DNA of 64,000 nucleotides from CAIKLP01 sp965279595 (lineage in GTDB: Bacteria; Bacteroidota; Bacteroidia; Sphingobacteriales; Sphingobacteriaceae): positions 372,001-436,000 of the forward strand of contig OZ257246.1 in assembly GCA_965279595.1 (NCBI GenBank), written 5' to 3'. A program made the translations under genes and the position numbers. Numbering within the stretch: position 1 is the first letter of the stretch; each line of letters starts with the position of its first letter. Below are positions 34,368-43,431 of the stretch, piece by piece. The notes beneath the pieces are model-generated. The model was not told the DNA's origin. It worked only from the letters and a program-made list of their open reading frames with translations, and did no database searches.

Positions 34368-36002
34368 TTATTTTGCTTTAATAAGTTTAATCACATTATA
34401 ATTTGACTTTAAAAAATAAACGCCATTATTTAAATAAGTAAAATCCTGTTCTTGTATATTATTGCCAAAATAAAAGACTTGTCCAACCGAATTAAACAAT
34501 TTAAAATTTTCTTTCTGAAAAGGTTCCTCAATATGAATAAAGGAATTAAATGGATTGGGCATTACCTGAAAATTGTCAATTAATAAATTTTGATTTTCGA
34601 GGCCATTAATTAATTGACAAGAATTGCCTTGCCCAGTTAAGGTTGAAAGTTCATTACACAAATAAAAATAATTTGAACTATCAATAGAACTCATGCCACT
34701 AATCATAAGATTGTTTAATTCTAATGGGTCAATAGATAAATTATAAAATTCTTGATAACCTGCATCAAAATTTATTAACTTATAATCCATACTTCGAATT
34801 GCTTTGGCATCATCGGCATCGGGAATTACTTTAAACATTTCAGTGAAAGTCCAAGTACGAATGTTAGTTGCTTTGTTCAAAATAACAGGTAAAAAGCTTT
34901 TACTATCAACAGGTTTGCCTGATGGTATTTGTTGTGACCAATTTTCATAACCAAACAATTCAAGAACTGTTGCAAATATATCAGCGGTATTTATTAATGC
35001 ATCGCTAGCCCTACCTGGATTTACAATAGTTGGACCAGAAATAATAAAAGGTACATGGACCCCATATTGATAAACAGTTCCCTTCGCTCTACTAGTATCA
35101 CTTATTTGTGCTGTGATTGTTGAATTACCATTATCACCAATAAATATAAAATCTGTACTATCAAATCTATTAATTGCTTTTAGTGAATCAAATAATCGAC
35201 CTAATTCGGTATCCAAAGCTTGCAACATAGATTTGAAATATGGTTTCGGATTATTTCTAATGTCATTATTAGTTCCAGAAAGAGTATTATATGAATGCAA
35301 ATTTGAGGGTGGCAAATGCAAAGGACTATGAGGAGCATTAAATGCTAACCATAAAAAAAACGGCTGATTGTTTTTAGTTTTTATCCAGCTTATTGCGTTG
35401 TTTACATTTTCTGAAGTAGCATAATTTGTTACATTACTTGAAACACCATTTGTATATTTTGTCCAATTGCTATAACTAGGCAACTGACCGATAAATGGAC
35501 CTTCAAAATGATCATAACCCAAAGTAATGGGATTTAATAAATTACTAGAAGGGTTGCTCGCATGCAAATGCCATTTACCTATGTTGGCTTTGGCTATTGA
35601 AGAATTATGAATTGCTAGTAATTTAGGAATAGAAATTTCATTTACATCTAAAATTCCGGAACCGCCTGGTCCTCCAACAATATTGCCAACGCCTGTTCTG
35701 AATCCATACCGTCCAGTTAAAATGCTTGAACGTGTAGAAGAACAAACTGGATTTGACATTCCGTTTTTAAAACGAATTCCCTTGTTCACTAACATTCGAA
35801 TATTGGGGACATCTACAGTATCTGCATGATCTTCATAAAACCCAAAATAATCAGTTCCAATATCATCAGCAATAATTAATACAACATTATGCTGAGCATA
35901 TAATTGAATATGCAATAAAAGGATCAATGAAAAACTTATTAAAAATTTCTTACTCACTTTTCCTGAAATAAATTTGACAACCAATTGATTTAGTTTCTTC
36001 AT
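34368..36002 (-). CDS. Sulfatase with T9SS sorting domain
   Basis: About 544 residues from the ATG at 36002, overlapping the redoxin gene by 53 bp. After a signal peptide come LIIADDIGTDYFG (metal Asp pair), the active-site segment PVCSSTRSSILTGRYG (about 82-97), GKWHLHA and FIGDNG. The last 70 residues (MPNPFNSFIHI ... NNGVYFLKS) form a T9SS C-terminal domain, so it is exported to the surface. Sulfatases hydrolyse sulfate esters using formylglycine made from Cys or Ser of CxPxR; here the core is C-S-S-T-R, with Ser in place of Pro. The substrate is unknown. Confidence 0.9.
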   Translation of the reverse strand: MKKLNQLVVKFISGKVSKKFLISFSLILLLHIQLYAQHNVVLIIADDIGTDYFGFYEDHADTVDVPNIRMLVNKGIRFKNGMSNPVCSSTRSSILTGRYGFRTGVGNIVGGPGGSGILDVNEISIPKLLAIHNSSIAKANIGKWHLHASNPSSNLLNPITLGYDHFEGPFIGQLPSYSNWTKYTNGVSSNVTNYATSENVNNAISWIKTKNNQPFFLWLAFNAPHSPLHLPPSNLHSYNTLSGTNNDIRNNPKPYFKSMLQALDTELGRLFDSLKAINRFDSTDFIFIGDNGNSTITAQISDTSRAKGTVYQYGVHVPFIISGPTIVNPGRASDALINTADIFATVLELFGYENWSQQIPSGKPVDSKSFLPVILNKATNIRTWTFTEMFKVIPDADDAKAIRSMDYKLINFDAGYQEFYNLSIDPLELNNLMISGMSSIDSSNYFYLCNELSTLTGQGNSCQLINGLENQNLLIDNFQVMPNPFNSFIHIEEPFQKENFKLFNSVGQVFYFGNNIQEQDFTYLNNGVYFLKSNYNVIKLIKAK

Positions 36003-36564
36003 TCGAAACTTTTTTAGCAGCAAGTAATTCTTGCAATGCATTTTCCACAAAGTTTACTGTTACCTTCTCAGGTTCCGCACCATTATCATCAATTGCACCA
36101 TTATACTTAATAACCCAACTATTATTTTCTTTCCAAATGATAAATGCATGTGGTGTTTTTTGTGCATTGAAATTTTTCGCTACAACTTGTTTTGCATCTA
36201 GTAAATATGGGTAATTGTATAAAAGTGTTTTTGCTATCATTTGCATATTTGCATATCCATCCTCTTCATATGATACAGTGTCTGTAGAACTAATAGCAAT
36301 CAAGGGAATACCTAACTTTTGATACTTTTCATTTAATTTATTTAAACGCCCAGGATAAAGTTTTGCAAAAGGACAATGATTACAAGTGAATACAACAATA
36401 AAACCTTTTGCATTTTCATAATTATTTAATGAAACATAATTTCCATCAATATTCAATAGTTTAAAATCCGCAACAACCCTTTTGCTGTTTGATTGAAAAG
36501 AAAATAATACAAAAGACAAAAAGAAGAATACTAATTTATTTATTTTATTGGGAAAATATCTCAT
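35950..36564 (-). CDS. Exported redoxin (AhpC/TSA-like) protein
   Basis: 204 residues with a signal peptide (about 1-27) and a thioredoxin fold. TCNHCPFAKLYPGRL (about 55-69) holds a CxxC pair followed by PFAK, typical of the redoxin subgroup found with exported proteins; AKTLLYNYPYLLDAKQVVAKNFNAQKTPHAF is the later half with the cis-Pro (split here). It can reduce disulfides or peroxides in the envelope. The gene follows the multicopper oxidase by 13 bp and overlaps the sulfatase start. Confidence 0.85.
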   Translation of the reverse strand: MRYFPNKINKLVFFFLSFVLFSFQSNSKRVVADFKLLNIDGNYVSLNNYENAKGFIVVFTCNHCPFAKLYPGRLNKLNEKYQKLGIPLIAISSTDTVSYEEDGYANMQMIAKTLLYNYPYLLDAKQVVAKNFNAQKTPHAFIIWKENNSWVIKYNGAIDDNGAEPEKVTVNFVENALQELLAAKKVSNEETKSIGCQIYFRKSE

Positions 36565-36577
36565 TGAATTATTGAAA

Positions 36578-38320
36578 TTAATCTTTAATAAATTTTTGAA
36601 TGGTCGTCTTTTTATTTTTTTCGTCTATTAATTCCAAATAATAAATACCTTTTGCTAACATGCTAATATCTAGTCCGTCTTTTATCATTGGGCGAGGTAA
36701 CATTCTGATAGTTTTACCTAAACTATTAATGACTTTGATGTAGTATGCATCATTATTTTCATCAACAAAAGCAATCATTAATTTATCATTAGCTGGATTA
36801 GGGAAAAGCGTAAAAATCTTTTCATTATTTTTTGTGGTATTTATACCAGTATTTGTTCCGGTAACAATAAATTGCCCCATCATACCATCATCTTCGTGCA
36901 AAGCAATGTGACAATGAAACATAAATGGATGAAGGCTATCTGCATAGTCATCAAACTTGGCAATAAATTTAATTACTGTTGGCGTGTTGCCTGATTTGCC
37001 AGGAATAAAAACAACATCTTTCCATCCAGCTTGTGCGCTTTCAGGTGCATTTCCATTTACTGAAAGGATATTAAATTCAACATCATGAATATGAAAAGGA
37101 TGTCCAAAAACTGAAGTGCTTGTGATTTCCCAAATTTCAGTATTATTCAAAGGCACCTCATAATCATTCTGATTTAATTTGAAAACTTTATGGTTGATTA
37201 TAAAAGCATTTGGGCCTAATGTTCCAGGTATTCCAGTTGTATCAGAAAGTGTAACTTTCCTTGTAATCATAGCATCAGCAACATTTAGCAATTGATTTGT
37301 TGTAAGACTTATTGGTATTGAGTTTACAGCATTGTTATTTGCATTGATAATATTTAGATGAAGAATATTAAAATCTTTTTTTCCTAAAAAATTTGCAAAC
37401 GGTCCCATATTGAAATTCTCGCCACCTGCAATAAAATTTCCAAGTGTTGAATTGTAAGCTTTTAAATCAACTGTTGTGTTTGCCTGCCCTGTTGCGTTTA
37501 TCAATATTTCAATTCTTTCACCAGCATGCAAAAGATATCTAGTTAATGGTACCGGAGCATTTAACAATCCTCCATCTGATGTTATAACATAAAATGTTCT
37601 ATTATCACTAAATCCTAAATTATAAGATCTTTCAACCGCACCATTTAAAATTCGCAATCTGATTACTTGTGCTGGAATATTATACTGCGCTCTTAAAGTT
37701 CCATTAGTTAACATACTATCACCATAAGGCACAACAGTAAACTGATTAGAAGAATTGATATCACGATCAGTTAATACAACAGGTATATCATCTACTCCAT
37801 AAGTTCGTGGTAATGGCAACGAAGATTCAATACTATCTCGAACTATAATCAATCCACCAACACCTTTGGTAATTTGTTCTAAAGTCATTTCATGCAAATG
37901 TGGATGATACCAATATGTAGCAGCATGATTGGTCACTTTCCAATAAGGTTGCCAAATTGTTCCAGGTGGAATTAATTGATAAGGGCCACCATCCATAACT
38001 GCTGGCAAATGCATCCCATGCCAATGTAAGGTAGTTGTATCATTTAATTTATTGTGAACATTTAAATGCACCACATCTCCCTTATTAAAAAACAAAGTAG
38101 GTCCCCAAAACTTTCCATTTATTGCACCTGTTACTGTTTGATTACCAGTAGAAACAATTTGAGAGAATGTATCTTTTATAGATAAATCAAAATTGGTTCC
38201 CGACAAAGTATCTGGGATCCACATGGTATTGTAGGTTTGAGCAAAACTGGAATTCCTAGTTAAGTAAAAGAAGGTTAATGCCAAAAGTAAAACAACTTTG
38301 AATTTATTCAGGTAAAACAT
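36578..38320 (-). CDS. Secreted multicopper oxidase with T9SS sorting domain
   Basis: 580 residues: signal peptide (about 1-27), three cupredoxin domains and a C-terminal T9SS domain (FPNPANDKLMI ... KGIYYLELI). All four copper-binding segments are present: HWHGMHLP and WYHPHLH (type 2/3), HPFHIHDVEF, and HCHIALHEDDGMMGQF with the Cys and Met of the type 1 copper. It is laccase or bilirubin-oxidase/CotA-like, oxidising phenols or metals with O2. It follows the small CTD protein and precedes the redoxin by 13 bp, so it is in a likely operon of exported proteins. Confidence 0.95.
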   Translation of the reverse strand: MFYLNKFKVVLLLALTFFYLTRNSSFAQTYNTMWIPDTLSGTNFDLSIKDTFSQIVSTGNQTVTGAINGKFWGPTLFFNKGDVVHLNVHNKLNDTTTLHWHGMHLPAVMDGGPYQLIPPGTIWQPYWKVTNHAATYWYHPHLHEMTLEQITKGVGGLIIVRDSIESSLPLPRTYGVDDIPVVLTDRDINSSNQFTVVPYGDSMLTNGTLRAQYNIPAQVIRLRILNGAVERSYNLGFSDNRTFYVITSDGGLLNAPVPLTRYLLHAGERIEILINATGQANTTVDLKAYNSTLGNFIAGGENFNMGPFANFLGKKDFNILHLNIINANNNAVNSIPISLTTNQLLNVADAMITRKVTLSDTTGIPGTLGPNAFIINHKVFKLNQNDYEVPLNNTEIWEITSTSVFGHPFHIHDVEFNILSVNGNAPESAQAGWKDVVFIPGKSGNTPTVIKFIAKFDDYADSLHPFMFHCHIALHEDDGMMGQFIVTGTNTGINTTKNNEKIFTLFPNPANDKLMIAFVDENNDAYYIKVINSLGKTIRMLPRPMIKDGLDISMLAKGIYYLELIDEKNKKTTIQKFIKD

Positions 38321-38385
38321 AATGTTAGGATTTTAATAAATTAGAAGACGAGAAAACTAATATCCTTCGATATTATTTAGGCAAT

Positions 38386-39147
38386 TTACTTACTATTTGG
38401 TTTATTAATAGTAACTCTTTCAGTAATTACTCCTGATTTCAATTTTAGTTGAATGAAATAAGCACCATTTGACTTTTGACTAAAATCAATCTGGTTTTGA
38501 AAACCTTCAACAAAAAAAACTTTCTTGTATTTGGAATCATAAATTGTTGTTGACAAAATCAATTTTTTATCGCTTTTAAAAAACAAACCAAAATATCCAT
38601 CATTTGAAGGGTTTGGGAATACTACTAATGGAGATGTTGATTCTATGCAATCACTAATCGATACTGACTTATTTACTTCTGTTGAATTATCTAAAAAATG
38701 TATTACTAGTCGATAGTAAGCTAACTCATCTTTATGACTTATATCTTTGTAGTAATAATTCCTATTGCTGAAATTACTTTTTTCATTGCTGTTTACTACT
38801 GCCACAAAATTCCAGTTCTTGTTATCAATACTTCTTTCAATCTTAAAATAATCAACTGATGAATGATAAACATCTTTCCATTGCAAGATTGGGTGGTTAT
38901 CTAAACAAGAAACATCTAATTGAAAATTGAACTCTTGAACTTTAAATTTAGAAATGGCTTTTGGAAATCTTCTAATAGAAAGATTATTCTTTCTCCAAAT
39001 ATTATTTTGAAAAAAATGTGAATTTATTGGAGTTGAAATAACTTCCTTTGAAATTAATTCTTGCTCCATGTTATTTTGTCCAGTCAAACTATCTGAGAAA
39101 ATTAGCATGGATAAAATTAAAAAAATACTGGTCAGGCAATACTTCAT
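38386..39147 (-). CDS. Exported protein with T9SS sorting domain, unknown function
   Basis: 253 residues: signal peptide (about 1-24), a middle segment with WKDVYHSSVDYFKIERSID (about 91-109) and YYYKDISHKDELAYYRLVI (about 135-153), resembling the fibronectin-like unit that often precedes sorting domains, and a T9SS C-terminal domain (VVFPNPSNDGYFGLFF ... SNGAYFIQLKL). No enzymatic motif is seen. It may anchor or assist the multicopper oxidase encoded 65 bp downstream, with which it shares strand. Confidence 0.8.
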   Translation of the reverse strand: MKYCLTSIFLILSMLIFSDSLTGQNNMEQELISKEVISTPINSHFFQNNIWRKNNLSIRRFPKAISKFKVQEFNFQLDVSCLDNHPILQWKDVYHSSVDYFKIERSIDNKNWNFVAVVNSNEKSNFSNRNYYYKDISHKDELAYYRLVIHFLDNSTEVNKSVSISDCIESTSPLVVFPNPSNDGYFGLFFKSDKKLILSTTIYDSKYKKVFFVEGFQNQIDFSQKSNGAYFIQLKLKSGVITERVTINKPNSK

Positions 39148-39533
39148 TATAATATCAATTCGCTTTTAAAGCGAAGCCAAATTTATTAATTTATGATAGG
39201 TTAGATGCAGCTATTTATGTTAAGATTAAGCAATTAAAGACAAAAGAGTGTTTAATTAATTTAAAGACGTTTCTTGTAAAGAATTATTTTTAGAAATGTA
39301 GTATTACAACTACAAAATTAATTACCGATAAAGTATTCTTCAACTTAATTAGTCTGATCGGATGAGAAAATCAAACAAATAATGTTAATTATTTGTTAAC
39401 TAACGGTGTTTTAAAAAAAATTTGCTTAGAATTTGGTCATTTTTCAGACATTTTTCAGTGAATCATTTAATAAATAAACCTTTCGCTTTGAAAAAAAAAT
39501 TAATAGCTTATTTTAGCAAGAAAAGAAGAATTT
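39148..39533. other. 386-bp divergent intergenic region
   Basis: No gene found. Near the minus-strand side is a perfect inverted repeat TTCGCTTT-T-AAAGCGAA (39159-39175), 12 bp upstream of the T9SS gene start, a likely operator. Nearer the SulP gene is a tandem repeat of CATTTTTCAGA/T (39438-39448 and 39449-39459). Confidence 0.5.
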
Positions 39534-40130
39534 ATGTTTACAAAAATTAAAAATGATATCCCCGCAAGTATTGTTGTCTTTCTGGTTGCATTGCCATTAT
39601 GCCTAGGTGTGGCCTTGGCAAGTGGCGCTCCCTTATTATCGGGAGTTATTTCCGGAATTATTGGAGGAATTGTAGTAGGCCTCTTAAGTGGGTCTCATAG
39701 TAGTGTAAGTGGTCCCGCTGCTGGATTAGCGGCAGTAGTGTTATCATCTATTTCATCTCTTGGAAATTTTGAAGTTTTCTTATTGGCAGTTGTACTTTCT
39801 GGTGTAATTCAACTAGCAAGTGGATTTGCAAAAGCAGGTTTCATTGCAAATTATATTCCTACCAACGTTATCAAAGGATTATTAGCTGCAATTGGAATTA
39901 TTTTAATTTTAAAACAAATCCCTCATGCATTTGGATATGATAGTGATGTAGAAAACGATTTTACATTCTTTCAAAGAGATGGAGAAAATACTTTTTCCGA
40001 ACTGTTAAATATTATTGACTTCTTTTCTGTAGGGGCAATTATTATATCCACAATATCTTTATTGGTTTTAATTTATTGGGATAAAACTCCAATGAAAAAA
40101 TCAAATTTTTCCCTGCATCACTTTTCGTAG
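39534..40130 (+). CDS. SulP-carbonic anhydrase, N-terminal part (frame broken)
   Basis: 198 residues forming the first half of a SulP anion transporter: FLVALPLCLGVALASGAPL (about 17-35), SGSHSSVSGPAAGLAAVV (about 52-69, the substrate-site loop), PTNVIKGLLAAIGIILILKQ (about 108-127). The frame ends at a TAG 30 bp after an A6 run (40095-40100). Adding one A there continues into the next frame as KKIKFFPASLFVV, the expected sequence, so this is one gene of about 725 codons with a one-base shift. The cause may be a real mutation, polymerase/ribosome slippage on A6, or a sequencing error. Confidence 0.85.
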   Translation: MFTKIKNDIPASIVVFLVALPLCLGVALASGAPLLSGVISGIIGGIVVGLLSGSHSSVSGPAAGLAAVVLSSISSLGNFEVFLLAVVLSGVIQLASGFAKAGFIANYIPTNVIKGLLAAIGIILILKQIPHAFGYDSDVENDFTFFQRDGENTFSELLNIIDFFSVGAIIISTISLLVLIYWDKTPMKKSNFSLHHFS

Positions 40131-40132
40131 TT

Positions 40133-41686
40133 ATGTTTGGAATATTACTAAATTTTTTATTTGGGCTTTTCTCACCAGAGCTCCTCATAAAAGACAGTCA
40201 TTTAGTAAACATACCCCCAATTAGCAATTTAGATTCATTAATTACTCTTCCAGACTTTAATAGTATTGGAAATTATCAAGTATGGGTAATTGCATTTACT
40301 ATTGCAGTAATTGCTTCATTAGAAACATTATTAAATTTGGAAGCGGTAGAAAATATCGATCCACATAAACGTCAGGCATCTCCAAATAGAGAGTTGGTTG
40401 CACAAGGCACTGGAAATATTTTATCTGGTTTATTAGGTGGTATACCTATTACTTCTGTAATTGTAAGAAGTTCGGTAAATATCAATTCAGGTGCTGAAAC
40501 TAAACTATCAACTATTTTGCATGGAATATTTTTACTGATGAGTATTTTACTTTTAGCGCCAGTAATGAATTTAATTCCACTAGCATCATTAGCATCTATT
40601 CTATTAGTAACTGGATACAAACTTGCAAAACTATCATTATTCAAAGACATGTATAGTAAAGGTTTGAATCAGTTTATTCCTTTTATTGCAACCATTATTG
40701 CAATTATTTTTACTGATTTATTAATTGGAATTTTAATTGGTCTAGCTGTAAGTATATTTTATTTATTGAAAAGCAATTTCAAGAATCCATTTACAATTGA
40801 AAAAGAGAAATTATATTTAGGAGAAACTATTCGAATAGAATTACCAAATCAAGTTTCTTTCTTGAATAAAGCAACAATAAAAGATACTTTATGGGCTATA
40901 CCTGCAGGAAGCAAAGTAATCATTGATGCAACTTATAGCGACTTTATAGATCATGATATTCTTGATATTTTAAAAGATTATAAAGAAACTGTTTCTGTTG
41001 AAAATAACATCAAATTAAATATGGTTGGTTTAAAAGATAAATATCATTTAGATGACCATATTCAATTTATCAATGTACTTGATAAGGAAAGCCAGCAAAA
41101 ATTAACGCCAGATGAGATTTTAGAATTATTGCAAAAAGGTAACGACCGTTTTTTAAATGGCAAGTGGACCGAAAAATATTTGAAACATCAAGTAAATGCA
41201 ACCTCACTGGGCCAAAATCCGATGGCTACTATTGTAAGCTGTATTGATTCAAGAACAAGTCCAGAATTAGTATTTGATGTAAGTATTGGTGATGTGATTT
41301 CAATCAGAATTGCAGGCAACATAATCAATGATGATATACTTGGAAGTATTGAATTGGCTTGCGAAAAAATAGGAACAAAATTAGTTGTTGTATTGGGTCA
41401 TTCAGATTGTGGAGCTGTTGCTTCCGCTATTGAACATTTCAAAGATGGGCATGTATCAAATATTACTGAGAAAATAGAAAAAGCAATTCAATCATGCAAT
41501 TGTAAACGTGAAGATATCATTGGAAATACAGATGCATTTAATAAAGTTATTAATCATAATGTAAAAAATTCCATCAATGAAATTTTATCAAGAAGTGAAT
41601 ATATAGCTAACAAAGTTAATTCGAAAGAGATTAATGTAGTTGCAGCATTTTATGATACCAGAACTGGTAAAGTAACTTTTCAATAA
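40133..41686 (+). CDS. SulP-carbonic anhydrase, C-terminal part
   Basis: 517 residues continuing the SulP helices (ASLETLLNLEAVENIDPHKRQ and NRELVAQGTGNILSGLLGGIP are typical), a STAS-like linker (about 225-310) and a beta-class carbonic anhydrase (about 330-517). Zinc ligands are in SCIDSRTSPE and GHSDCGAVAS. SulP-carbonic anhydrase fusions import bicarbonate and interconvert it with CO2, here at the inner membrane. In this frame the ATG at 40133 lies inside the SulP part; the true start is that of the previous entry if the frames are joined. Confidence 0.9.
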   Translation: MFGILLNFLFGLFSPELLIKDSHLVNIPPISNLDSLITLPDFNSIGNYQVWVIAFTIAVIASLETLLNLEAVENIDPHKRQASPNRELVAQGTGNILSGLLGGIPITSVIVRSSVNINSGAETKLSTILHGIFLLMSILLLAPVMNLIPLASLASILLVTGYKLAKLSLFKDMYSKGLNQFIPFIATIIAIIFTDLLIGILIGLAVSIFYLLKSNFKNPFTIEKEKLYLGETIRIELPNQVSFLNKATIKDTLWAIPAGSKVIIDATYSDFIDHDILDILKDYKETVSVENNIKLNMVGLKDKYHLDDHIQFINVLDKESQQKLTPDEILELLQKGNDRFLNGKWTEKYLKHQVNATSLGQNPMATIVSCIDSRTSPELVFDVSIGDVISIRIAGNIINDDILGSIELACEKIGTKLVVVLGHSDCGAVASAIEHFKDGHVSNITEKIEKAIQSCNCKREDIIGNTDAFNKVINHNVKNSINEILSRSEYIANKVNSKEINVVAAFYDTRTGKVTFQ

Positions 41687-41701
41687 AAAATTTAAATTTC
41701 G

Positions 41702-41733
41702 AAAAGGGTGCTTATGAAAATTAGCACCCTTTT
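41702..41733. terminator. Bidirectional terminator after SulP-carbonic anhydrase
   Basis: AAAAGGGTGCT pairs perfectly with AGCACCCTTTT (10-nt loop) and continues in T's. It lies between the convergent stops at 41686 and 41738. Confidence 0.8.
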
Positions 41734-41737
41734 TTAT

Positions 41738-42115
41738 TTAAAATAAAATTAAAATCTTAGGGATAAAAATAAATGCTGCTATGGCAATTGCAGCTATAGC
41801 GGTTATCAATACTGCAGCAGCTGCAAGGTCTTTGATTATTTTTATAGATAATAATTGTTCACTTGAAATTAAATCACAAATATTTTCAATACACGTATTA
41901 AATATTTCAGTTACAAAAACTAATGCAATTATGAGTATTAAAAATAGCCATTCTATCCTACTTACATTTAAAAACCAAGCAAAGCAAATCACTAACAGCG
42001 CTAAAACTGAATGAATACGAGCATTGTGTTCATTTGCTATTAACCATTTAAATCCATTAATTGCATATTGAAAACTGGCTAATCTTTGGCGGAATGAAAA
42101 TAATTTATTTTTCAT
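41738..42115 (-). CDS. DgkA-family (diacylglycerol/undecaprenol) kinase
   Basis: 125 residues with three membrane helices. EHNARIHSVLALLVICFAWFL (split; about 28-48) and FVTEIFNTCIENICDLIS (about 67-84) are the conserved active-site segments, the latter with the Glu pair that binds Mg-ATP. DgkA-type kinases in Gram-positives and Bacteroidota phosphorylate undecaprenol or diacylglycerol to recycle lipid carriers. It is transcribed alone, opposite to the SulP gene. Confidence 0.9.
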   Translation of the reverse strand: MKNKLFSFRQRLASFQYAINGFKWLIANEHNARIHSVLALLVICFAWFLNVSRIEWLFLILIIALVFVTEIFNTCIENICDLISSEQLLSIKIIKDLAAAAVLITAIAAIAIAAFIFIPKILILF

Positions 42116-42139
42116 TGATGATAGATTTCTATAAAAACA

Positions 42140-42178
42140 AAAAATCGAAAGTGGAATACTTATCTACTTTCGATTTTT
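42140..42178. terminator. Terminator after sucB
   Basis: AAAAATCGAAAGT pairs perfectly with ACTTTCGATTTTT (13 bp, 13-nt loop). It follows the sucB stop on the minus strand and precedes the dgkA-like start. Confidence 0.75.
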
Positions 42179-42202
42179 CATATTAAAAATATTTATTTTA
42201 AA

Positions 42203-43414
42203 CTAAACTCCTAAAAGCATTCTTTGTGGATCTTCCAAATATTGTTTTACTTTCACTAAAAACCCTACTGATTCTCGTCCATCAATAATTCGATGGTCAT
42301 ATGATAATGCAATATACATCATTGGTCTTATTACCACTTGTCCATTCAATGCAACTGGTCTATCCACAATATTATGCATTCCTAAAATTGCAGATTGCGG
42401 TGAATTAATAATTGGAGTTGACATCATTGAACCGAATACTCCACCATTGGTAATTGTAAAAGTACCTCCAGTCATTTCATCAATAGTTAATTTGCTATCA
42501 CGAGCTTTGCCTGCCAATTCTACAACTGCCATTTCAATTTCTGCTAAACTTAATTTATCTGCATTTCTGATAATTGGCACAACTAATCCTTTGGGTGCTG
42601 AAACAGCAATTGAAATATCAGCATAATCATGATAAACAATTTCCTCTCCTCTTATTTGCGCATTAACAGCTGGGAACTCTTTCAATGCTTCACAAACTGC
42701 TTTTGTAAAGAACGACATGAAGCCTAATCCAACTCCATGTTTCTCTTTAAATTTATCTTTATACTTTGCACGAATCTCCATGATAGGCTGCATATCAACT
42801 TCATTGAAAGTTGTTAGCATAGCAGTTTCATTTTTCACTGCCACCAATCTTTTAGCAACCGTTTTGCGAAGTGATGACATTTTCTCAACTCTCTCATTTC
42901 TATTGCCGGAAACAACTACAACATCTTTCGTAGTATTTTTAATTGGCTGGACAGGATTTGCAGAGATTGCATCTTCTTTAGTTATTCTTCCATCCTTACC
43001 ATTTCCTTTTACATCTTCAGCATTAATTCCTTTTTCTGAAAGAATTTTTGCAGCTGCAGGAGAAGGATGTCCACTAGCATAATTTTCTGTTTTATTTGAA
43101 ATGGTATTGTTCTGCACTTGCTCGATTACTACAGGAGCTTTTGCTTCTTCTTTTACTTTTGCAACTTCCGGCTGTTTTGCAGTATCATCAATTATACAAA
43201 CAATTGTACCAATAGAAATAGTATCACCTTCATTTGCTTTTGTTTGTAATACACCAGCTTTTTCAGCAGTCAATTCAAACGTTGCTTTATCAGATTCTAA
43301 TTCTGCAATAATTTCATCCATTTGAACATAATCGCCATTTTGTTTTACCCATTTTGATAAAGTTACTTCTGTGATTGATTCTCCTACTGGTGGTATTTTT
43401 ATTTCTATGCTCAT
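42203..43414 (-). CDS. sucB: Dihydrolipoyllysine succinyltransferase (E2 of 2-oxoglutarate dehydrogenase)
   Basis: 403 residues. The lipoyl domain (about 1-77) has the lipoyl-Lys in ELESDKATFEL. The E3/E1-binding domain (about 115-150) has SPAAAKILSEKGI. The catalytic core (about 175-403) has the active-site motif SYDHRIIDGRESVGF (about 372-386). It transfers the succinyl group to CoA as the core of the complex. It lies 17 bp after sucA and forms the usual sucAB operon. The E3 partner is probably the lpdA product at 22.7-24.1 kb. Confidence 0.96.
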   Translation of the reverse strand: MSIEIKIPPVGESITEVTLSKWVKQNGDYVQMDEIIAELESDKATFELTAEKAGVLQTKANEGDTISIGTIVCIIDDTAKQPEVAKVKEEAKAPVVIEQVQNNTISNKTENYASGHPSPAAAKILSEKGINAEDVKGNGKDGRITKEDAISANPVQPIKNTTKDVVVVSGNRNERVEKMSSLRKTVAKRLVAVKNETAMLTTFNEVDMQPIMEIRAKYKDKFKEKHGVGLGFMSFFTKAVCEALKEFPAVNAQIRGEEIVYHDYADISIAVSAPKGLVVPIIRNADKLSLAEIEMAVVELAGKARDSKLTIDEMTGGTFTITNGGVFGSMMSTPIINSPQSAILGMHNIVDRPVALNGQVVIRPMMYIALSYDHRIIDGRESVGFLVKVKQYLEDPQRMLLGV

Positions 43415-43431
43415 AGTATAACCTGTGGTAA

